Assembly: GCA_013054445.1 (NCBI GenBank)
Contig: JAAMPI010000049.1
Coordinates: forward strand, 1-64,000
Reading direction: 5' to 3'
DNA: 64,000 nt
Source of the DNA: Cudoniella acicularis
Lineage: Eukaryota > Ascomycota > Leotiomycetes > Helotiales > Helotiaceae
Part shown: positions 12,162 through 22,761 of the stretch, piece after piece
How positions within the stretch are numbered: position 1 is the stretch's first letter
Layout: the number at the start of each line of letters is the position of its first letter
The notes under the pieces: generated by a model
Databases searched by the model: none
Seen by the model: only the letters and a program-made list of their open reading frames with translations
What the model was told of the DNA's origin: nothing
Program-made: the position numbers and the translations under genes

Positions 12162-13229
12162 GATGCATCGGAGCAAGGCTCATCGCTCGCTGCTACATGC
12201 TCAAGTAAGCATTCAACTGTGCAGAATGTGAACTTCGAGAAACTAACACGTTTTTGATAGCGCCAAAGCTGAGGGCATGCATGACAACAAGAGCGAAAAG
12301 AGAGTCAACAGCCATGAGTATCTGGAAGGCGGTGGTGCACAATCAAAGTCAGACAACGAAGAAGGACCTTCCTCAGCAAGAGATGAAAACTCAGTGAAGA
12401 TCGTCTTGTCGGCCAGAGTGTAGCTCTTCCATGAGAGGAAGCTTCCAAATCGATTCGCACTGCGGCCTCTACAGGATTAAACACGGAGGCTGGATGGTCT
12501 TTCAGAAAATTTGAACTATTCCCGAAGCCGTCTGTTAAACTCATATTGGTCGTCTTCCAAATTGCAACTTCGAAGACCGAAAAGCGTCGAGTAGAGGTGT
12601 ATTCGAAGATTAAAGGCAACACCATTCTTGCTATCCTGCATGCGACCACCGAGAGCCGAGCGGAAGTTAAGAAGGCCTATCATCGATGTGTCCTTAGACT
12701 TGGGTCTTCATCAAGATCGTACGCTTTCTTCATCGACTACAGCTATGATACTCTACTTTTTGATCTCACTCTAGGTTGCGCATCAAATGCGGGATCTCTG
12801 AGATTATTCACGCCTCTTTTCTACCCTGATTTCTCTGCTTCAACATCACTAGCATTGAATCAAGTCGAAAATCTCTTGATCAGCGGTCGTTACTGGGCGA
12901 AGCACGAAATATATTGGGAGACAATCCTCGAAACAACAACAATGGCAATGCCAGCTCTCAAGAAATCACTTTTAGGAATCAACAACCCTACAGGCCTCGG
13001 CAACACCAGTACATTCTAACTTGCAGATATCGATACATTGTTAGGAATGGACTGGGAAAACTTCGATGATTTCAGAGCCATGTTGCACGACATTGCGGGC
13101 CCTGGAGTATTGCTACGAAATTTCGACGTGCTTGTTTTCGACATTGTAGTAGAGCATGAAGAACTCAACGAGAGCACCCCCGGATGGAGAGGCGGCCTTG
13201 AGGCCATCGAATTGGTGGAGTTCGTCTGA
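12162..13229 (+). pseudogene. 2EXR pseudogene, multiply disrupted
   Basis: A possible start at ATG 12162 reads MDASEQGSSLAATC and then a good donor (gtaagc). The coding-like frame after the candidate intron ends at TAG 12421-12423. A second frame then carries the domain: FRKFELFPKPSVKLILVVFQIA, a degraded 2EXR signature in which the usual LP-x-EL element reads KPSVKL. The frame runs on through KGNTILAILHATTESR to TAA 13017-13019, then continues in the same frame with LADIDTLLGMDWENFDDF and ends at 13227-13229. So there is at least one frame change, one TAG and one TAA (again CAA to TAA compatible). Tandem relic of the 2EXR gene just upstream. Confidence 0.65.
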
Positions 13230-14190
13230 GATGTTTTGAATGGGAGCGCTTGCTAGACTAAATCGCAATTGCAATTGCAAGCAGAATGAAAACCCAAGCT
13301 TCACCTCACATCTAAATACTCAAATTTAAAGTGGCTGCGTGATACTCGCTTAAGATATAAAAATCCGGCGTCCAAAAACCTCAATCAAAAACCTATTAAT
13401 AAAACACCTATTTGACGCGCAAAAAGTTTCTAAAAAGAAATCCTATATTTTATTAAACCACCTACTCCCTATAGATAACATACCATATCATATTCTTCCC
13501 TTTGACTGCGCAGTAAACTAGCAGCTATGGTGATAGGTTCGGCAAAGCACCCGGGTAGATCGCATGCTCGTATCGTGTGCAGCCCCTCTACGGATGGGTG
13601 AGAAGACCTCAGTCGACGCGAGGATTTGGCCTCGGGGGGAGAGGGCTTTTGTCTGTTGGGTTGTTAGTTTGTGTAAACTTGATGGTTTGAGAGGCGAATT
13701 AAGAACTTACCGAAACCCCGAAGGGTGAGGGAAGTTTTGCTTAATTAAATTTATATATCAGTTTGGAAATATACCGAAAACTTGCCGTTCACCGCTTTTG
13801 GTTGCCGGCCTTGTGGTAGGTAGGTATTGAGTTGATATTGATTCTTCGAATTTTTGCCTCACAACCTTGTCTGTGGCACTTCACACTCGTACACGTAGCT
13901 TTTACCTAGCAAAGAATTCGATTTAATGGTTAGAATTCCTCGAGGAGAAAGTTACGTTATTTGGCAAATCTCTTGGATGAAAGGTGCATAGTGGCACAAA
14001 CTGACTGCTGGAGAAGCATGGAGCGTAATTTTGATATTCACTGACCGAGATATAACTATTTGGTTTTTTCTTCGAACATTATGATTGAGGGTTTTTATCC
14101 TTCTATCCCGACTTATATTCATGTCTTTTAGCTATGACCTCCTCTCGACATATCGAGCTATTTATGACGACTTTTGAAATTTTGAAGACT
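13230..14190. other. Spacer with a local GC-rich island
   Basis: Mostly AT-rich, but 13530-13660 is clearly richer in G+C, with short self-complementary pieces (for example cctc...gagg around 13608-13624). I cannot identify it as a tRNA, snRNA or coding exon. The rest holds nothing I can name. Confidence 0.35.
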
Positions 14191-15288
14191 TCAAATAGAA
14201 AGGTTCAACACCCTCACAGCATTTCCTCCCAATGCACCCTTTGCTTCCTCACTCCCACTTCCTAATGCCCCCTTAATCGCGGCATAATTCGTCTCTACAC
14301 TCGCCCACTTTCCTCCTTCCTCATCCAAAGGAGGAAAGAATGGATGGTCCGTTCCAAACATGACTCTGTCTTCTCCACTTGCTTGAATCGCGGCTTTCAA
14401 CCCGACCTCGCTATACACAACAGCGTCCAAGTATATATTCTTCTTCAGAATCTCCCAAACTGTTTTCCTTCCTTTCCCCAATTTGCCTTCGGCCTTAAGG
14501 TACGCATCGTGCTCAATGCAGCTTTCTATCCTCCCTGCCAAGAATGGTAAAGTACCCCCTGAATGAGCTAGGATCATCTGCAGCTCTGGTACCTTCTCAA
14601 AGACTCCTGATAAGATCATTCTCGTCACTGCAATCGTTGTCTCCAGTGGGAAACCCAAAGCAAGTGGCAGGACATGGCCATAATCATTTGCTCTTTCCCC
14701 CCAAACCGAGCCAGGCAGTCCATAGTGGGGGTGCAAGAAGATAGGCAGTTTCGCATCTTGCAAAGCCTGAAAGATTGGCAGCAGCTCTGGATCATCTAGC
14801 CCCTTTCCTAGACCTGTCGTTCCCAAAATTATCCCTCTCATGTACTTCAAGTCCTTTAATCTCGCAATTTCCTTCACGATAACCTCTTTACCCCCGCTTA
14901 ACGGCAGTGTCCCAAACGCAAACAACCGACCTGGAAATTTCCCACACACTTCATTTACTTCATTGTTGATAGACTCTGCGGCTTTGACAGCTTCTTCAGC
15001 AGGTACCCAATCTAGCCAAGGATTTGCGAGAGAAATTACAGAGATGGTAATATCGTGCTTGTCCATAAACTCAATTTTCTTGTTGATATCGTAGTACTCT
15101 GCTCCCACCGGTCGTCCTCTGGATGTGCTCTCAGTATCCTCAGCCGGTAGGATAACTAGCCGCAGAGATTCGGAAGGAGGAAAGGAGCGAATATAGGGTA
15201 TACTGGTTCGGGATTTGAGGAGCTCAATGTAGGAGGGAGGGTAGACATGGGTGTGGATGTCCACCACTGGCGATGTTGTTCCTGCCAT
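14191..15288 (-). CDS. Uracil-5-carboxylate (isoorotate) decarboxylase
   Basis: Single exon of 365 residues. The frame is open further upstream, but the first ATG is at 15288 (MAGTTSPVVDIHTH), which fits the family start. It belongs to the amidohydrolase/ACMSD superfamily: HxH at residues 12 and 14, a second metal/active-site region FLHPHYG (His186, His188), and FGTDHPFFPP with Asp314, positions expected for the metal ligands. Long segments (ISLANPW, GIILGTTGLGKGLDDP, LPLALGFPLETTIAV, LAHSGGTLPFLAGRIESCI) are those I associate with fungal isoorotate decarboxylase rather than with other ACMSD members. It removes the carboxylate of 5-carboxyuracil to give uracil, the last step of thymine salvage. 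It lies head to head with thymine dioxygenase, which makes its substrate. Confidence 0.92.
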   Translation of the reverse strand: MAGTTSPVVDIHTHVYPPSYIELLKSRTSIPYIRSFPPSESLRLVILPAEDTESTSRGRPVGAEYYDINKKIEFMDKHDITISVISLANPWLDWVPAEEAVKAAESINNEVNEVCGKFPGRLFAFGTLPLSGGKEVIVKEIARLKDLKYMRGIILGTTGLGKGLDDPELLPIFQALQDAKLPIFLHPHYGLPGSVWGERANDYGHVLPLALGFPLETTIAVTRMILSGVFEKVPELQMILAHSGGTLPFLAGRIESCIEHDAYLKAEGKLGKGRKTVWEILKKNIYLDAVVYSEVGLKAAIQASGEDRVMFGTDHPFFPPLDEEGGKWASVETNYAAIKGALGSGSEEAKGALGGNAVRVLNLSI

Positions 15289-15690
15289 TGTGTTGACTTC
15301 TTCAAGAAATGAATAAACAAGTTTCAAGCAGAATAAAGCGTAAAGCGTAAAGCACAAGAGGCCAAAGATCAGCTCGTGATACAAGCTAGGGGTGGTCAAA
15401 AGTCATGTACATAAAGTTGTGATACATCTCTGTTACCCCGCGGCAACCTTATCGCGTGCCCCGCTCCTTATCTACCAGCTTACCCCTGGCCAAGACCTCC
15501 AGACCTTCCCGTTCCGAAGCAGCTCTGCTCACAACTGAAGCTTTTCTTGCGGAGAGCGGCTCGTTCCGTGAGTCTGATTGAACCTTTATTTACATTTGAT
15601 AAAGAGGGCATCGCCGTTGAGCTTTCTCCAAATTCATCCTCTTCTCCTTTGTACAGTACAAGCCGATTTCACTCTCTCACCCTAGCAAAA
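15289..15690. promoter_or_regulatory. Shared promoter of the thymine-salvage pair, GATA-type motifs
   Basis: 402 bp between the two divergent ATGs. CTTATC (GATAAG on the other strand) occurs at 15448-15453 and 15467-15472, and TGATAA at 15597-15602. GATA sites are bound by AreA/Nit2-type nitrogen regulators in ascomycetes. Coordinated nitrogen or pyrimidine control of both genes is inference. Confidence 0.45.
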
Positions 15691-16756
15691 ATGGCACCAC
15701 AAACCAGCGCCGTCAACAGCGACAATCTCTTCATCCCCGTACGCCTCCACTCTACCCCAAAATATTCTCATTAACCCTCTCCTTTAGCTCGTCGACTTCT
15801 CCCTCTTCCTCAACGGCACTCCCTCCCAACGCCTCGCAGCCGCCCAATCCATCCTCCACGGCTTCCAAACCGCCGGCTTCCTCTACTTAAAAAATCACTC
15901 CATTCCCCTCCCCACAATATCAAAAACCTTCTCCACCTCCGCGAAATTCTTTACCCGCCCACAAGACGAGAAAGAAGCCCTGGGCTGGACAACCCCCGAA
16001 TCCAACCGCGGCTACGTCTCGCACGGCCGAGAAAAGGTCTCCATTCTCCTCAACAAAGACGATGTCGCTGCTTCACGAGCGCAGGCCCCGGATTTGAAAG
16101 AGAGTTTTGAGATTGGGAGAGAGGGGGCAGAGGGGGCACCGAATAATTGGCCCAAGTATGAAGGAGAGGGAAAAGAATTTAAGGATGTGATGGTGCATTT
16201 TCATGATTTATGTAAGGATTTGCATGTCGAGGTTATGCGGGCCATTGCTGTGGGGATGGGGTTGGAGGAGGGATATTTTGATGGATATACGGATGTCGGG
16301 GATAACACTTTGCGACTGCTGCATTATCCGGAAGTGAAGAAGGATGTTTTTCGCAGTAATAAGTTGCAGGTGAGGGCTGGGGAACATACGGATTATGGTA
16401 GTATTACGCTGCTTTTTCAGGATGATAGAGGAGGCTTGCAGGTCAAGAGTCCGAATGGGACGTTTGTAGATGCTACGCCAATTCCTGGGACGGTTGTTGT
16501 GAATGCAGGGGATTTGCTGGCGAGATGGAGTAATGATACCATTAAGAGTACATTACACAGGGTTGTGGAACCGCCGGCTCCCGAGAAAGGAGATGTCCAT
16601 CCGCCGAGGTATAGTTTGGCTTATTTTTGCAACCCGAATTTCACCAGCCAGATTGAGGCAATTGAAGGAACACACGGAGGTGAAAAGGGCGAGAGGAAGT
16701 ACGAGGGTATTAATTCGGGCGATTACTTAGTGCAAAGGCTGGCTGCTACTTATTAA
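15691..16756 (+). CDS. Thymine dioxygenase (thymine 7-hydroxylase)
   Basis: Two exons, 15691-15738 and 15788-16756, with a 49-nt intron (gtacgc...tttag); 338 residues. It is a 2-oxoglutarate/Fe(II) oxygenase of the isopenicillin-N-synthase type. Iron ligands are His216 and Asp218 in EHTDYGS and His273 in STLHRVVEPP; Arg290 in PPRYSLAYF should bind 2-oxoglutarate. The segments LHGFQTAGF, GWTTPESNRGY, MRAIAVGMG, LARWSNDTIKST and the C-terminal KYEGINSGDYLVQRLAATY match thymine 7-hydroxylase as known from Neurospora, at nearly the same length. The enzyme oxidises thymine through 5-hydroxymethyl- and 5-formyluracil to 5-carboxyuracil. Its divergent neighbour decarboxylates that product. The 3' end converges on the Mei4-like gene with 158 bp between. 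Confidence 0.94.
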
Positions 16757-16914
16757 CAAAAAAAGGGCTTAAACGAGTGGGTTGACATTCTTTACTTGCT
16801 AAAATGTCCTGCTTATTTGATGTCCGCTACCGTATAACGATATCCACAGCAAAATTTAAGCAACATACAACCATATACTGCCATATCACGTTGTGCAAGA
16901 TAAATCCAGCAATA

Positions 16915-18634
16915 TCAACCTACCATATCCCACCCAACAATAGCCCACACTATATCCACAAACCACTCCGAACCATACGCCTCCGCACCAACCACATCAG
17001 CTTCTAGAAATATATTTCCCTCCATTGGCGGAGCAGGCAGCTTCAAAGACTCGAACTCTTCTCCTCCCAAAGCACTTTTTACCAACGTGCTCTGAACAAC
17101 CATCTTGGCCTTATCCACCAGGCTTCGACATTTAGGAGGATTCCTCAGCTGCCTCAGCGGTTCTGCATCTCCCCTTTCGAAAGCAAGAACTTCAGTCACC
17201 AAAGACTTCTTGTCTGATCCGCCCATTGCCGCATACAAGATCTGCACTATATACCGAGCTTCAAATCTTGCAGTCTCAGGGCCAACCAGGGGATTATTTT
17301 CTGTGACATTCCCCGGCTTTTTCGACTTTGCCACATGCTCTTCGAAAATAGCACAGGAGAGAAGACGGCCGGCGTGCCCAAGAATGCAGAACAGGATTCC
17401 TTCGAGTAGATCTCGGTGTCCTGGCTTGCCGACGCCCCATTCGAGGTTAGAGACAATGGAGCAGAGTGCGGCCGAAATGTATTTGTTTACGGCGTATTCT
17501 TGTTCTTCGACTTTGGGGCGTTTATGGCGAAGTCTCCTCCTGGCTTGCTCTTCGTGTTCGGCTTGTTGTTTACTCATTGATTGGAGCTCGTTTAGGACTT
17601 TGTTGAAGAACGTCACCATTTGATATATAATGTCATTCTTTCTGGCTCGGCCAGGAATGGTACGGCAGATTTGGTTCATGACATTAAAGCAGGAGCGAAA
17701 GCAGAGGGAAAATTGCTGCATGAGTTGTAGGAGGAGGGTGTGCATTTGGTGATCGCCGTGGTTAGTTTTGAGAAGGAAAAGCGGAAGGCAACAGTCGGAA
17801 ATAGCACATTCGACGACATGGAGGGTTTCGAGAGTGCTTTTGGTGGCTTCATCAAGGCTGTCCATTTCTATTTCTTTTGTAGTCTTTTCGAGTTTGATTC
17901 GCTGTCGACCAAGTTGCAGGACTGCCACCCAAGTGTTAGTACCGGTGAATTGAGCCCTTGAATTTTGGAAACTAGGAGTTTAATTGCTTACCATAGCTGC
18001 TTATTCGAAGAATATTGTCTTCCGAAAGCAGTTTGAATCGTAGTTCCGGACGCTCCTGTTCCTCAAACTGTGCCCTGTCACCATGAGGAGCTAGTCGTTT
18101 CCTCGAATTACTGGTCGATTTATCGTAGTCTTGCGGTCCTCCCAACGGTTGTCGCACGGTTAAAGGATGGGAATCATCTCCCTGGCTGTCTTCTCGCCCG
18201 ATACCCTCTTTGAGAAGCCGCCGTTCCTCTTCTAACCGAAGGACCTTGTCCTCGAGCGCCTTCTTCTCCAGATGAACTTTGGTATATTGATCCCTCCAGA
18301 ACTCGGGAGTATCGATATAGCGGCGTTCTGCATCTGGTACATTCCGACCATTTCTGATGCGTTTGCGCAGCTGCTGGTAGTATTCTATTTTGTTAAAATG
18401 AGCAGAGCGAGAGGTAGTAGGAGCTGAGGGAAACGTACCCAATGTTGAAATACCTTCAGGCTTCGATTTCTGGATAGCAAGCGCTAGTGCTAGTTGACTT
18501 TTGCTGAAGTGTGCTGATAATTTGACTGGCGCTGGGGATTGTTTTGACAGCGGGCGAGCTGAGGCAGCTGTCGTGGGAGGTCCACGAATCTCTGATGGCG
18601 GAGCTGCTTTAGAAGCAGCCCGTGGCTCTGGCAT
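16915..18634 (-). CDS. mei4: Mei4-like meiotic recombination protein
   Basis: Three exons (18439-18634, 17992-18384, 16915-17921) give 531 residues. The second intron (70 nt) has a perfect TACTAAC branch site. The first (54 nt, gtacgt...aaatag) is a multiple of three without stops, so it could be missed as coding. Removing it joins SKPEGISTL to EYYQQLRKR. Residues about 44-75 then read SQLALALAIQKSKPEGISTL followed by EYYQQL, the N-terminal motif I know from vertebrate MEI4 (LALALAI..SKP....EY). Mei4 acts with Rec114 and Mer2-type proteins to promote Spo11 double-strand breaks in meiosis. A coiled-coil-like stretch lies near 110-145, and the rest is helical. The call rests on one motif plus overall architecture. 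ATG at 18634 is the first in frame. Confidence 0.68.
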
Positions 18635-19938
18635 TGCGGCGGTAGTGAAGTCATGAAATACGCATCAATGTTGAGGTTGAATGGAAACTAATGAAAATTG
18701 TTAAACGAGACGTCTAGTGATGGCGTCAAACAAAAGTTACTGACCGAAAAAAACAGTTGGCCTGTAAAGTGGTCAATTATTTGGTCATTGCCTAATAGGA
18801 AGTTGCTTGTACTTTCTAGCGAGGGAAACGAGGAACTTCGGACTGTTCACTGTTTTTCGCCCAATAACTTTGACAGTGATATCAAGTTGATGCTCAAAAG
18901 GAAATGGAAGTAAAGTAAACGAACATTCAAGTCACCTCACATCAGGGGAGACACTGAATTCGTCGACAATACTCTTAATTGTTCAGCTACTGATAGAAAT
19001 ATTCCTGGATCAAGCTTTCTCGAGACTAGTTTCGCACGATTTTTTTTCAATACCTTAGCTACCCTGAGGAATCTACACAAATTGAGCTTCTTCGGGGCCA
19101 CTTTTGTGAGTTTTGTCTGAAAAATCGCTGACCGCAAAGGAATCAAGCTGCACTCGACGCAACACTTCAGACAACAAAATATTTCTCCCCGTGACGTAGG
19201 GAGGCGACCATGTTTCATACCGTGGATTTACGAGGGCAATGAAATACTGAAGTTTTGAGCAGACGCTGCAAATGTGTGTCTTTTTGCACTGATTTTCTGA
19301 GTATTGACAGAAACTCAAAGCATTCAAAGCTGTAAGGTACGTCGCATCTTTCTCCACATGGCTCTACTCTTCCATATCATATTTTTGCTTTTGCCGTACA
19401 AATGTTTCCGGGACTGTGAAATTGTCAAGACTGACTCCCGGGCATAAATAGTTCCGACAAGAGTTAGATGGTTATTGCCAACAATCTCTCGATGTATGTC
19501 TAATACCAAGATTTATACCACGAGCCTAAGTAATGAGATTTTGCACTTCACACGGGATTGAGCCTTTTCCCTCACAGTTGTTGACTTCGTTCGATGCAAA
19601 GCACGTGTTGATTACAAAACTAGAGACTGGAATGTAAAGATCAAAAAAGAAAATCCGAAGTAGTGGAGCTTTAAAGAGAAAAGAGCAGTGTTCGATACGC
19701 CCAGATCGATGACATTGGTCGTTGCATGGATGAGGTTGTGAAGCCGAAGTGAGGTCGCTCTGACGAGACCTAGGGCACTAGGGGATGTGGAGATGATGAG
19801 TCAGCGAAGCTCCATGGATTTGGTTGTCACCACTAATTTCATCGGCAGGAGCCAAGATTCTCCCAGACAACAACACAAGAATTTCTCTTGGACTTTACCA
19901 GAACTCAAGCTACATGCTCTTCCACGACCCTATTCATC
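18635..19938. other. Spacer between the mei4-like and DnaJ genes
   Basis: 1.3 kb with short minus-strand frames (18937-19218, 19073-19357, 19324-19509) that show no family features. It holds the divergent promoters of both flanking genes. No repeat or RNA recognised. Confidence 0.45.
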
Positions 19939-20850
19939 ATGGCTAACAATGACCTATTGAAATGGGTAACCAGTGATGTGGACTTCTACGAACTACTTGG
20001 AATAACATTCGAGCAATGCTCAGAGTCAGAACTACGACGCGCATACCGAAAGACAGCGCTGAAATACCATCCCGATAAAGTTGGAAGAGACTTCGATCCG
20101 GAGAAGTATGAACTTTTCCAGGCCGCAAACGATGTTCTCAGTGATCCGGAATTAAAGGCCAAGTACGACAATCACAGGACTGCTAAATTACAGAGGCAAA
20201 GGGCAAATGAGCTATTTGAGGGAAAGAGGCGGCAGATGAAGGAGGATCTCGAGGCGAGGGAACGAGGGGGAACAACAGCTGGTGTCAAGAGACCTAGGGA
20301 GGACGATGCGCAAAGTGGTATGGTGCAGGAACTCAGAAAGTTAGCTGAAGAAGGCAGGAAAAGAAGAGCAGCCAGGGCGTCAATGATGGCTGAAAATATC
20401 CGGGTTGATGTTGCGTCTTCCCCAGTACCACCTACACCCAGCAAGGAACCGCAAAAGGCTTCATCGCCCACTGAAGAACAACCGGAAGAGGACGAGGTCG
20501 AGAGACTTGAACGAAGGATACGTGAGGCAGCGGAAGCCAAGGCGAAGCGAAAAGCAGAGAAGAAAGCCAGGAAGAGTGGCATATTTACCCCCCTTGATTC
20601 GCCGTCCGTGGGCTCAAAGGTTGAGAATGCGCCAAAGATGGCAGATCGAGATACAGCCACACCCATCAAACGTCCTGATATCTTCAAAGGATTGAAAGCT
20701 GACGAAAAGTCTTCAGCATCTCCCAAATTCTCATTTTTGCCGAGCACTCCAAAGAGCGACTTTTCTGCAACTATGGCTCGACTCAAAGCCGCGGAGAAGC
20801 AGAGATTAGAAGAACAGATACGGCAACAGGAGTCTGAGACGCCAAATTGA
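19939..20850 (+). CDS. cwf23: DnaJ-domain protein, Cwf23/Cwc23-like splicing factor
   Basis: Single exon of 303 residues. The frame is open upstream, but the first ATG is at 19939 (MANNDLLKW). The J domain covers residues about 14-80: DFYELLGI, the catalytic loop HPDK at 44-47, and [18 protein letters not shown]. The remainder is highly charged and helical (long Glu/Lys/Arg stretches), with a KRPRED nuclear-localisation-like patch and a C-terminal segment [20 protein letters not shown]. This layout matches fungal Cwf23/DNAJC17-type proteins associated with the spliceosome. J domains stimulate Hsp70 ATPase; the specific spliceosomal role is inferred from the family. No RRM is visible. Convergent with iba57, 174 bp apart. 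Confidence 0.75.
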   Translation: MANNDLLKWVTSDVDFYELLGITFEQCSESELRRAYRKTALKYHPDKVGRDFDPEKYELFQAANDVLSDPELKAKYDNHRTAKLQRQRANELFEGKRRQMKEDLEARERGGTTAGVKRPREDDAQSGMVQELRKLAEEGRKRRAARASMMAENIRVDVASSPVPPTPSKEPQKASSPTEEQPEEDEVERLERRIREAAEAKAKRKAEKKARKSGIFTPLDSPSVGSKVENAPKMADRDTATPIKRPDIFKGLKADEKSSASPKFSFLPSTPKSDFSATMARLKAAEKQRLEEQIRQQESETPN

Positions 20851-21024
20851 AGATTTTCCGGTTCATGAGATACCACTTTGATTTTTAGCATGGCGTTGGG
20901 GATGAGCAGCATTAGCTTTCTGCTAGGACACGGCCAAAGCCAATAGAATGAAGATGCACTCAAGCGCAAATACCATTTTTTTACATAGTGATATACACAT
21001 CGTAGATTGATAAATAATTGTACA

Positions 21025-22192
21025 CTACTCGTGAAGCTCTGGTTGCCTTTTGAGATGCCAAGGAGGCACGAATGCTTTGACTCTGACGCTTCTCGAATCC
21101 CATACCTTTCCGTCGATATCCCATTCTACCTTGAATTCATGAAACCTCTTCCATTTTGAGGGTTCATTGGTCAACTGGATATTTGTCATAGTCTCGAGCC
21201 TGCAAAGGGCTAAGCCAATATTGCCCACACCAGCCAGCCATTTCCCGACGTCCCGTCCTTTCTTCTGCATTGTCCCAAAACTCGTCAACGCTGGGATAGT
21301 TTCCACATCAAGATTCGCCGTAGGATCATACTTCAAAGAGTCCGGCATTAAATCATCCGGCGGATACACCATAACAGGCAATACTCGTTTCCTGACCACG
21401 CCCCTGTGATGTGTTCTGATCGTCAACTCTTGCCCAACATAACACCCCTTCTTGTAATCAATGCCTCCCATATAATCGATATTACTCTCCTGGGGCAACG
21501 CCACTCCCCTGATCAATTCGCTCTGTCCCTCCGGAACACCCATCAAATACCTCCTAATCTTATACGCATCCTCGGAGGCTTCATCGGCATCAACTTCTGG
21601 TTTCTCTCCCCCAGGTAAAATCAACCGTCTCCCCATTTCCGGTACTCTCTTATCTTCACAGCCTATACGTCCTTCCCCAATCGTCCCAGGCGTACCCCAT
21701 AGACTCCATACTCCCACCTCTTCTGGTTCCAACACTCGCACTTCAAATTTTGCCCTTAACTTATACCGCTTAACATGGTTCGCCAGCGTCTCAACATCAT
21801 TCGCATCAACCTCAATCAACCACCCGTCTTCCCCATTGGGATAAATAAAAACATCGTTTAGTAGCCGACCCTGCGCATTCAGGAACGCAGCGTAGAACCC
21901 CCCCCGTCCATGATGTAGAGGGCGAAAGGTTGGCGGTGATCACACCCTGGAGGTAGTGTGCTGCATCTGGGCCGGAGATGGAGAGCATGCGCCGCGAGGA
22001 AAGGGATGTGTAGCCGGCAGGCGGAGGGGGAGGAGGGTTCGTCTTTGTCGAGGTGTTCAGCGGGTTCAAGGTGGAGGAGAATCGAGCGGCCGGAAAGATG
22101 GGTTTGCGGCAGGTCAGACGGCAGGTTTTGCAAATATAAGGTGACGAAGATGTCGTCGCGAGTCGCGAGACCGATAGCCGTGGGGGCTTCAT
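21025..22192 (-). CDS. iba57: IBA57 mitochondrial Fe-S assembly factor (frame broken by one base)
   Basis: Starts at ATG 22192 with an Arg/Ser-rich leader typical of mitochondrial import. LSISGPDAAHYLQGVITANL identifies the folate-binding GcvT/YgfZ-like fold, and the downstream frame carries the signature KGCYVGQE. The two parts lie in different frames: a run of eight C (21898-21905 on the plus strand) puts the frame off by one. With seven, it reads on as GFYAAFLNAQGR into LLNDVFIYP. IBA57 (yeast Caf17) is needed for mitochondrial 4Fe-4S maturation with Isa1/Isa2, and its loss is severe, so a real null is unlikely. Product would be about 388 residues. No intron fits the break. Confidence 0.9.
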
Positions 22193-22761
22193 TGTGTTGT
22201 GTTCTTTTTTGCTTCGAGGTTGCTGAGGAGAGTCCTCGAAAAGATTGTGATGTAAGTGGAATTTCGGGATTTGCCGGATTGGCTTTTATCAGCCTTGTCG
22301 ACGAGGCTGGTTTTTCATGTTATAAAGGTACAAAATCTTTTTGTCAACTAAAATTAAAGTTAATTCTAAGTGATTCTCGCTAGTTCTACTATGAAAGGCC
22401 CATCTCGTGTGTTTATTATTTTCGCGTTGCTCTGTATAAACAATCCATCATTAGTCGTTTCCTAATATCATTTTTTAGTTAGATTTTCACTTAAGAGCAT
22501 AAACACAAAAAATCTTAGAGAAATAAAGCCTAAGGTACACATGTTGGCAATATTTCAATGCAAGTAATATGATTGTCCTAATTGCAGGGCTAAGCCTTTT
22601 ACCTCCATCGCCGTCAATAATATCTGACACTTATTTCATAGCAAATTGGCCCTTATTCTCTCTTCCCGAGATTTCCCATAAGCTAGCCAGGCGCACGTGC
22701 ATAAGAGTTCTGTATCTGTTACAAATGCTCGCTAAACCATGTATTGTTCCACTACATGAAA
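22193..22761. other. Spacer between iba57 and dcp2
   Basis: AT-rich 569 bp holding the iba57 promoter and the dcp2 3' flank. No further feature seen. Confidence 0.5.

Noticed and set aside
15289..15399. Upstream extension of the isoorotate decarboxylase frame with a hydrophobic, signal-anchor-like stretch
   Set aside because: The extension contains no ATG, lies in the shared promoter, and the family start is MAG at 15288.
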